A stretch of 10,778 nt of DNA from an uncultured Flavobacteriia bacterium. Its GTDB lineage: Bacteria > Bacteroidota > Bacteroidia > Flavobacteriales > Flavobacteriaceae. A program made the translations under genes and the position numbers. Where the stretch lies: contig CAMLRV010000060.1 of NCBI GenBank assembly GCA_946482495.1, positions 1 through 10,778 on the forward strand, read 5' to 3'. Under the pieces are notes generated by a model. The model was not told the DNA's origin. It searched no databases and worked only from the letters and a program-made list of their open reading frames with translations. Positions 7,121 through 10,778 of the stretch are shown piece after piece; position 1 is the stretch's first letter; every line of letters begins with the position of its first letter.

Positions 7121-7144
7121 GTCATGCTGAGCTTGTCGAAGCAT
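7121..7144 (+). repeat. REP-like hairpin element between rfbA and rfbC, copy 1
   Basis: A 24-base element starts with GTC and then has arms ATGCT (7124-7128) and AGCAT (7140-7144), perfectly complementary over 5 bp. The 11-base loop is built as GAGC, TTG, TCGA. A second copy at 8369-8393 keeps GTC and the GAGC...TCGA loop ends but has different, still complementary arms. The element lies six bases after the rfbA stop and 13 bases before the rfbC start, so it sits within the operon mRNA. Elements with a TGAGC...GTCGAA core are, to my knowledge, common between genes in Flavobacteriaceae. I do not see a terminator-like T-run after it. Confidence 0.72.
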
Positions 7145-7157
7145 TTTATGAAACAGA

Positions 7158-7709
7158 ATGAATTTCAAAGAAACCAAATTAAAAGGATGTTTTGTCCTTG
7201 AACCCAAAATAATAGGAGACGAACGTGGCTATTTCATGGAAAGTTTCAATGAGAAAACTTTTGCTGAAGGCGTGGGTCAGAAAGTAACTTTTGTACAAGA
7301 CAATCAGTCGTTTTCTACAAAAGGTGTGTTGCGTGGTTTACACTATCAAACAGGAGAACATGCACAAGCGAAACTTGTACGTGTTTTACATGGCGAAGTT
7401 TTGGATGTGGCGGTAGATTTAAGACCTAATTCTCCCACTTTCGGACAATATGAAACCGTGTTATTATCTGGTGAAAATCAAACACAGTTTTTTATTCCAC
7501 GCGGATTTGCGCATGGGTTTTTAGTGTTAAGTGAAACGGCTACTTTCTTTTATAAATGCGATAACTTTTACAATAAAGAATCGGAAGGTGGTTTAATTTA
7601 TAATGACGAAACCGTAAATATCGATTGGAATTTTCCAACAGAGCAATTGCTAATTTCTGAAAAAGATCAAATTTTACCCAATTTAGAAAACGCAAAAAAA
7701 GCATGGTAG
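7158..7709 (+). CDS. rfbC: dTDP-4-dehydrorhamnose 3,5-epimerase
   Basis: RfbC (RmlC) inverts C3 and C5 of dTDP-4-keto-6-deoxyglucose, giving dTDP-4-keto-L-rhamnose, the third step of the pathway. The 183-residue length is standard for this cupin-fold dimer. The catalytic base lies in the motif LRGLHYQ (H62), and K72 and Y132 sit at the spacing of the known RmlC active-site residues. The segment DERGYFMESFNE at 21-32 and the FFIPRGFAHGF strand are also typical. ATG 7158 is chosen because the reading begins directly with the family N-terminus; a nearby ATG at 7148 is in another frame. The stop overlaps the rfbD start by seven bases, indicating translational coupling. A REP-like element precedes the gene. 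Confidence 0.96.
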   Translation: MNFKETKLKGCFVLEPKIIGDERGYFMESFNEKTFAEGVGQKVTFVQDNQSFSTKGVLRGLHYQTGEHAQAKLVRVLHGEVLDVAVDLRPNSPTFGQYETVLLSGENQTQFFIPRGFAHGFLVLSETATFFYKCDNFYNKESEGGLIYNDETVNIDWNFPTEQLLISEKDQILPNLENAKKAW

Positions 7710-8623
7710 TATTAGTCACTGGCGCAAACGGACAATTAGGACAAGCAGTTCAATCGGTTGTAGGGAATTATCCTTCAATCGATTTTGTGTTTTGTTCTTC
7801 TTCAGAATTAAACATTACTGACTTAACAAATTGCGAAAACATTTTCGAAAAATATAAACCGAATTTTTGTATTAACGCAGCAGCTTACACCGCTGTGGAT
7901 AAAGCTGAATCGGAACCAGAAAAAGCGTTTGCCATTAATGTAACTGGTGCACAAAATATCGCTGAGGTATGTAAAAAACATGATACTATTTTACTACACA
8001 TTTCTACCGATTTTGTTTTTGATGCGAAATATGTAGACGGTATTGCTTATTATGATAGCCAATTACGTTTACCACTTAAAAGTGAAAAAGGATTAACCGA
8101 AACAGATGTGCCTTTTCCGGCTGGAATTTATGGTTTAACCAAATTACAAGGAGAACAAGCGATTCAGGCCACTTATGAAAAACATTTTATAGTGAGAACC
8201 TCTTGGGTGTATTCACAATTTGCTAATAATTTTATGAAAACCATGTTGCGATTGGCATCGGAAAGAGACAGTTTATCAGTTGTTTCCGATCAAATTGGCA
8301 CACCAACCAACGCAGTAGATTTAGCAGAAGCCTTATTAAAAATTATACAATATTGCCAAAATGAATTTGTCAGACTGAGCGGAGTCGAAGTCTTCGGAAT
8401 CTATAATTTCAGCAATGAAGGACAATGTTCTTGGTACGATTTTGCTGCAGAAATATTCAGAGTAAATAATGTTTCTATAAATTTAACCGCCATTCCAACA
8501 TCGGCTTATCCAACTCCAGCCAAAAGACCAGCGTATAGTGTTTTGGATAAAACGAAGATTAAACAGGTTTTTGGAATCGAAATTAAAAGTTGGGAAGAAA
8601 GTTTAACTAAAGTTAAAATATAA
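7703..8623 (+). CDS. rfbD: dTDP-4-dehydrorhamnose reductase with two apparent insertions
   Basis: RfbD (RmlD) reduces dTDP-4-keto-L-rhamnose to dTDP-L-rhamnose using NAD(P)H, completing the pathway. It is an SDR protein with the cofactor loop TGANGQLG at residues 6-13, AAYTAVDKAE, the STDFVFD strand ending at D107 and the catalytic Y143-G-L-T-K147. At 306 residues it is longer than the usual 280-300. Two segments account for this. Between VFD and the catalytic Tyr there are about 15-17 more residues than in the Salmonella enzyme as I recall it. Residues 223-231 (VRLSGVEVF) are encoded by a REP-like repeat at 8369-8393, in frame, in the C-terminal substrate-binding region just before GIYNFSNEG. 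All catalytic residues remain, so activity is expected. It overlaps rfbC by seven bases and is the last rfb gene in the window. Confidence 0.94.
   Translation: MVVLVTGANGQLGQAVQSVVGNYPSIDFVFCSSSELNITDLTNCENIFEKYKPNFCINAAAYTAVDKAESEPEKAFAINVTGAQNIAEVCKKHDTILLHISTDFVFDAKYVDGIAYYDSQLRLPLKSEKGLTETDVPFPAGIYGLTKLQGEQAIQATYEKHFIVRTSWVYSQFANNFMKTMLRLASERDSLSVVSDQIGTPTNAVDLAEALLKIIQYCQNEFVRLSGVEVFGIYNFSNEGQCSWYDFAAEIFRVNNVSINLTAIPTSAYPTPAKRPAYSVLDKTKIKQVFGIEIKSWEESLTKVKI
8369..8393 (+). repeat. REP-like hairpin element inside rfbD, copy 2
   Basis: This 25-base element is related to the one at 7121-7144. It starts GTC, has arms AGACT (8372-8376) and AGTCT (8389-8393), and a 12-base loop built as GAGC, GGAG, TCGA. 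Compared with copy 1, the loop ends are conserved while both arms have changed together and remain complementary. An alternative pairing of GACT 8373-8376 with AGTC 8383-8386 is possible. It is read in frame as residues 223-231 of RfbD, without a stop codon. Confidence 0.72.
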
Positions 8624-8689
8624 CAGCTAATATTTCGTTATACTAATTATAAAACATTCAAAATAAAGAAATTTAAAAAACTAGCATAC

Positions 8690-8708
8690 AGAAAAACATG
8701 TTTTTTCT
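8690..8708. terminator. A/T-rich near-palindrome after rfbD, possible weak terminator
   Basis: The 19 bases are an inverted repeat centred on CATG: AGAAAAACA on the left and TGTTTTTTCT on the right, perfect except for one extra T. As RNA the stem would be weak, with a single G-C pair near its base, but its right arm is itself a T-run in the style of a bidirectional terminator. It lies 66 bases after the rfbD stop and 24 bases before the first lipoprotein gene, a sensible place to end the rfb transcript. It could equally be an operator or chance in AT-rich DNA. Confidence 0.3.
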
Positions 8709-8732
8709 ATTATTAATGTAAAACTATAAAAT

Positions 8733-9665
8733 ATGGGTAAAATAAAAATCTTTAGAAAAGTTCTATTTCTGTTTTTGTTTTTTACTTTTTCATGTTCTGA
8801 AAGTAATTCAGATGAAGCTGTTGTTACTCCAGTAGAAACATCATATGTAATTGTTAATGGTATTAAAACAAATCTAGGAATTGTAGGAATTAGTGAAAAC
8901 GACCCACCTTTCGCAAACAAAAAAAATGGTGTGTTTACTGTCTTTTTTTCATGTGGAGTCAACTCAATGAATCATCATTTTTATGTGAAAATTACTGAAG
9001 AAGGAAAAGTTATCTCTGCAGGTGATTATACAGATAATGATGGTCTTTATCAAGGAATATATAATAGTTATAGGTTTTATCCTGATTATTTTGTTGATGT
9101 GTTAGATTTTAGTTATAACGAACAGCAAAAAACATTTAAATTAAATTTAAAAGCAAATTTATATTTAGAATCTATTAATATGCTATCTGAACATATAAAT
9201 ACAGAAATGCATTTAATTGGCAATTATGAAGTACAACCAGATGATGAGAATTATTTACTTAAAGATTTATCACCTAATAGATTAGATTATTTTAATGCAA
9301 AATTTAATGGAACAAAATGGGTAGCTTATAATCAATTTCAAAACGGTTCATTTACTAGTTATGATCCATATAAAATAGTTGTTAAATTTAATTCATCTAC
9401 ACCTACAGCAAATTATCCATTTAACAATTTAGACACTATGAACTGTATGAAGTTTTATAAATTTAATACAGTCACTTTTCAATATGATGAATTTAATGTT
9501 TCTGGAAATGTAAACATGTTTTATAAAGAATTTCATGGATCAAGTTCTGGGCTTTCTACTTATTCTTTTTTCGGAACATTTAATCTTACTGCCACAAATC
9601 CGAATGACTCTAGTGAAGTTATTTCGGTTACTGATGGAAAATTTAGAACTTTAAATCCGTATTAA
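8733..9665 (+). CDS. Putative surface lipoprotein, paralogue of the next gene
   Basis: The 310-residue protein begins with a lipoprotein signal peptide: basic MGKIKIFRK, a Phe/Leu-rich core, and a lipobox ending at C21 (FTFSC). The residues after the cysteine, SESNSDE, are acidic and polar as in Bacteroidota lipoproteins exported to the cell surface. Two halves follow. The first has a short IVNG motif and a segment FKLNLKANLYLESINMLSE near the middle; the second begins at AKFNGTKWVAY and ends GTFNLTATNPND then VISVTDGKF. Both halves align with the next gene. The AKxNGxxW start and the TNGxF-type ending remind me of the Bacteroidota family DUF6252, from memory. No enzyme motif is visible. The gene is 109 bases after rfbD, with a palindrome but no recognisable TAnnTTTG promoter. 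Function unknown. Confidence 0.85.
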   Translation: MGKIKIFRKVLFLFLFFTFSCSESNSDEAVVTPVETSYVIVNGIKTNLGIVGISENDPPFANKKNGVFTVFFSCGVNSMNHHFYVKITEEGKVISAGDYTDNDGLYQGIYNSYRFYPDYFVDVLDFSYNEQQKTFKLNLKANLYLESINMLSEHINTEMHLIGNYEVQPDDENYLLKDLSPNRLDYFNAKFNGTKWVAYNQFQNGSFTSYDPYKIVVKFNSSTPTANYPFNNLDTMNCMKFYKFNTVTFQYDEFNVSGNVNMFYKEFHGSSSGLSTYSFFGTFNLTATNPNDSSEVISVTDGKFRTLNPY

Positions 9666-9666
9666 T

Positions 9667-10524
9667 ATGAGAATAAAAGATATTTTAAAAACAGCCTTAC
9701 TTTTGGTTTTTATGGGATGTTCTGATGATAACAATCAAGGATCTGAACAACCACAAACTGAGCAAAATTTTTCAGAGATTTATGTTAACGGAGTACTAGT
9801 AGACAATGCCGTTATTAAAGATAAGGTTTTTTACAAAGTAGAAGACGAGTTCTATATGGGGACCACATCTTCTAAGATATTAAGTTTCAACAAAAATGGG
9901 GATTTTGGATCATTTAGATGGAGTACTTATAGATTGTTTTATTCATATCGCCCATATAGCTCTCATTTTTTTAAATTAAATATTGAAGAAATTGATGAAG
10001 TTAACAAAAAAGTTAAAATCAATTTTAATGGCGAGATGTATAGTGACCCCAACAGTTTACAATCAGAAGGAAAATATGTAAGCGGAAGAATTGTTGCAAA
10101 ATATATAGAGGTTATTCCTTCCATTTTTGGTTTAAAAAACACCGCAAAAATTAATGGACAAGATTGGATTAGAACAAATTCTGTACAAGTTAATAGTGGC
10201 ATAAGTGGATACGCTAATCGTTGTATTCAAAATGAGTATAGCGATAAAGAATATAGAATAAAAATTTACTATCAGGTAGGAACAACGGTAGCTGGTACCT
10301 ATAATTTTACTCCAACAGACCCTATTCATAAAGTTGAAATTTCAAAGTATGATTTACTAACCAATTCATATATAAATTATGATTGTACAGGTCAATTAAA
10401 AATATTGTATACATTTGAAAGACAGATTAATGGAGAATACAGTTTTACAGGTGTAAATCCTAATAATCCATCGGATATAGTTACAGTTACAAATGGAGAG
10501 TTTAAAATTATATCTTTGTTTTAG
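9667..10524 (+). CDS. Putative surface lipoprotein, tandem paralogue of the preceding gene
   Basis: A 285-residue protein with a short lipoprotein signal peptide and lipobox ending at C18 (VFMGC). The following SDDNN is a classic Bacteroidota lipoprotein export signal for the outer surface. It starts one base after the stop of the previous gene, so the two are co-transcribed. The order of conserved blocks is the same: a VNG motif near the start of the mature protein, VKINFNGEMYSDPNSLQSE mid-way, AKINGQDW opening the second half, and GEYSFTGVNPNNPSD then VTVTNGEF at the end. The central parts have diverged widely, so the duplication is old. The sequence looks beta-rich, with many alternating hydrophobic positions, which suits a beta-sandwich binding protein. 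I recognise no catalytic residues, and the ligand or partner is unknown. Confidence 0.85.
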   Translation: MRIKDILKTALLLVFMGCSDDNNQGSEQPQTEQNFSEIYVNGVLVDNAVIKDKVFYKVEDEFYMGTTSSKILSFNKNGDFGSFRWSTYRLFYSYRPYSSHFFKLNIEEIDEVNKKVKINFNGEMYSDPNSLQSEGKYVSGRIVAKYIEVIPSIFGLKNTAKINGQDWIRTNSVQVNSGISGYANRCIQNEYSDKEYRIKIYYQVGTTVAGTYNFTPTDPIHKVEISKYDLLTNSYINYDCTGQLKILYTFERQINGEYSFTGVNPNNPSDIVTVTNGEFKIISLF

Positions 10525-10588
10525 GAAGATTTTTTCGAACTTAACAATAAAAATAAATAAAGAACGTTTAATATTTAATAAAATTTAA

Positions 10589-10596
10589 TAATTTTG
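10589..10596 (+). promoter_or_regulatory. Bacteroidota-type -7 promoter element (TAATTTTG)
   Basis: TAATTTTG fits the TAnnTTTG -7 consensus and lies 15 bases before the ATG at 10612, separated by CC and an A-rich run. The -33 region lacks a clear TTG. The leader would be very short, about ten bases. It probably starts a new transcription unit for the third lipoprotein. Confidence 0.5.
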
Positions 10597-10611
10597 CCAA
10601 AAAAAAATAAA

Positions 10612-10778
10612 ATGAGAACAAAATACTTGCTTATCAGCTTGATGTCTATTTCGGGTTTATTCTTTTCTTGTAAGAATAATGAAAACCAAAATACAGAAGA
10701 TAAAACACAAACAGAAGAAGTAAAAAAAGAAAACCCAAAAACATTTAAGGTTATTTTAAATGTGATCGCAAAGAAAGA
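10612..10778 (+). CDS. Lipoprotein, 5' part only (runs off the window)
   Basis: Only the first 55 codons are present. The start MRTKYLLISLMSISGLFFSC is a lipoprotein signal peptide with its lipobox cysteine at residue 20. It is followed by a long polar linker rich in Asn, Gln, Glu, Lys and Thr, and then by what looks like the first beta-strand of a folded domain (FKVILNVIAKK). The linker does not start with the acidic SDD-type signal of the previous gene, since the residue after Cys is Lys, so surface export is less certain. ATG 10612 follows a poly-A leader and a promoter-like element. It does not look like a third copy of the two genes before it. The family cannot be named from this fragment. 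Confidence 0.8.
   Translation, partial: MRTKYLLISLMSISGLFFSCKNNENQNTEDKTQTEEVKKENPKTFKVILNVIAKK

Noticed and set aside
8681..8962. Minus-strand reading frame opposite the first lipoprotein
   Set aside because: It lies antisense to a well-supported lipoprotein gene, has no recognisable domain and its composition is that of a shadow frame. The same reasoning removes the other minus-strand frames, around 322-522, 670-858, 1389-1619, 6043-6249, 9963-10202 and 10132-10329.

Overview
The window looks like chromosomal DNA from a member of the Flavobacteriaceae (phylum Bacteroidota), probably Flavobacterium or a close relative. It is AT-rich, and no start codon has a recognisable Shine-Dalgarno sequence; most are preceded only by A-rich leader. 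Two intergenic regions carry the Bacteroidota-type -7 promoter element TAnnTTTG. The lipoprotein signal peptides end in the Cys-Ser-Asp-Asp or Cys-Ser-Glu style of this phylum. All genes I accept are on the + strand.

Region 1 (1-1988). The first reading frame is the C-terminal LytM/M23 domain of a cell-wall peptidase-like protein. It has lost its N-terminal part and four of its five expected active-site residues, so it is probably a gene remnant or a non-catalytic protein. One base later comes a full-length GH3-family adenylating enzyme of unknown substrate.

Region 2 (2034-8623) is a nucleotide-sugar and surface-polysaccharide unit. A promoter-like element precedes a large protein with a nucleoside-phosphorylase/AMP-nucleosidase-like C-terminus (DUF6909 type). 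Four bases later is a Wzz-like two-helix membrane protein, which overlaps rfbB by one base. Then follow a small four-helix-bundle (S23-family) gene, rfbA, rfbC and rfbD. RfbA, RfbB, RfbC and RfbD together convert glucose-1-phosphate and dTTP to dTDP-L-rhamnose for O-antigen or capsule synthesis. The Wzz-like protein would act later, in chain-length control or export. No glycosyltransferases, flippase or polymerase lie inside the window.

Region 3 (8624-10778) holds two tandem paralogous lipoproteins of unknown function and the start of a third, unrelated lipoprotein that runs off the end.

The most interesting structure is in the small repeats of region 2. Degenerate arrays of an octamer (ATTGNNNN) lie on both sides of the four-helix-bundle gene. 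The upstream array is inverted on itself, forms a long imperfect hairpin and supplies the last codons of rfbB. A 23-base direct repeat (21/23 identical) brackets the gene. Separately, two copies of a REP-like hairpin element share a GAGC...TCGA core but have different, compensating stem arms. One lies between rfbA and rfbC, and the other sits in frame inside rfbD, where it is translated. I see no rRNA, tRNA, CRISPR array, insertion sequence or transposase.
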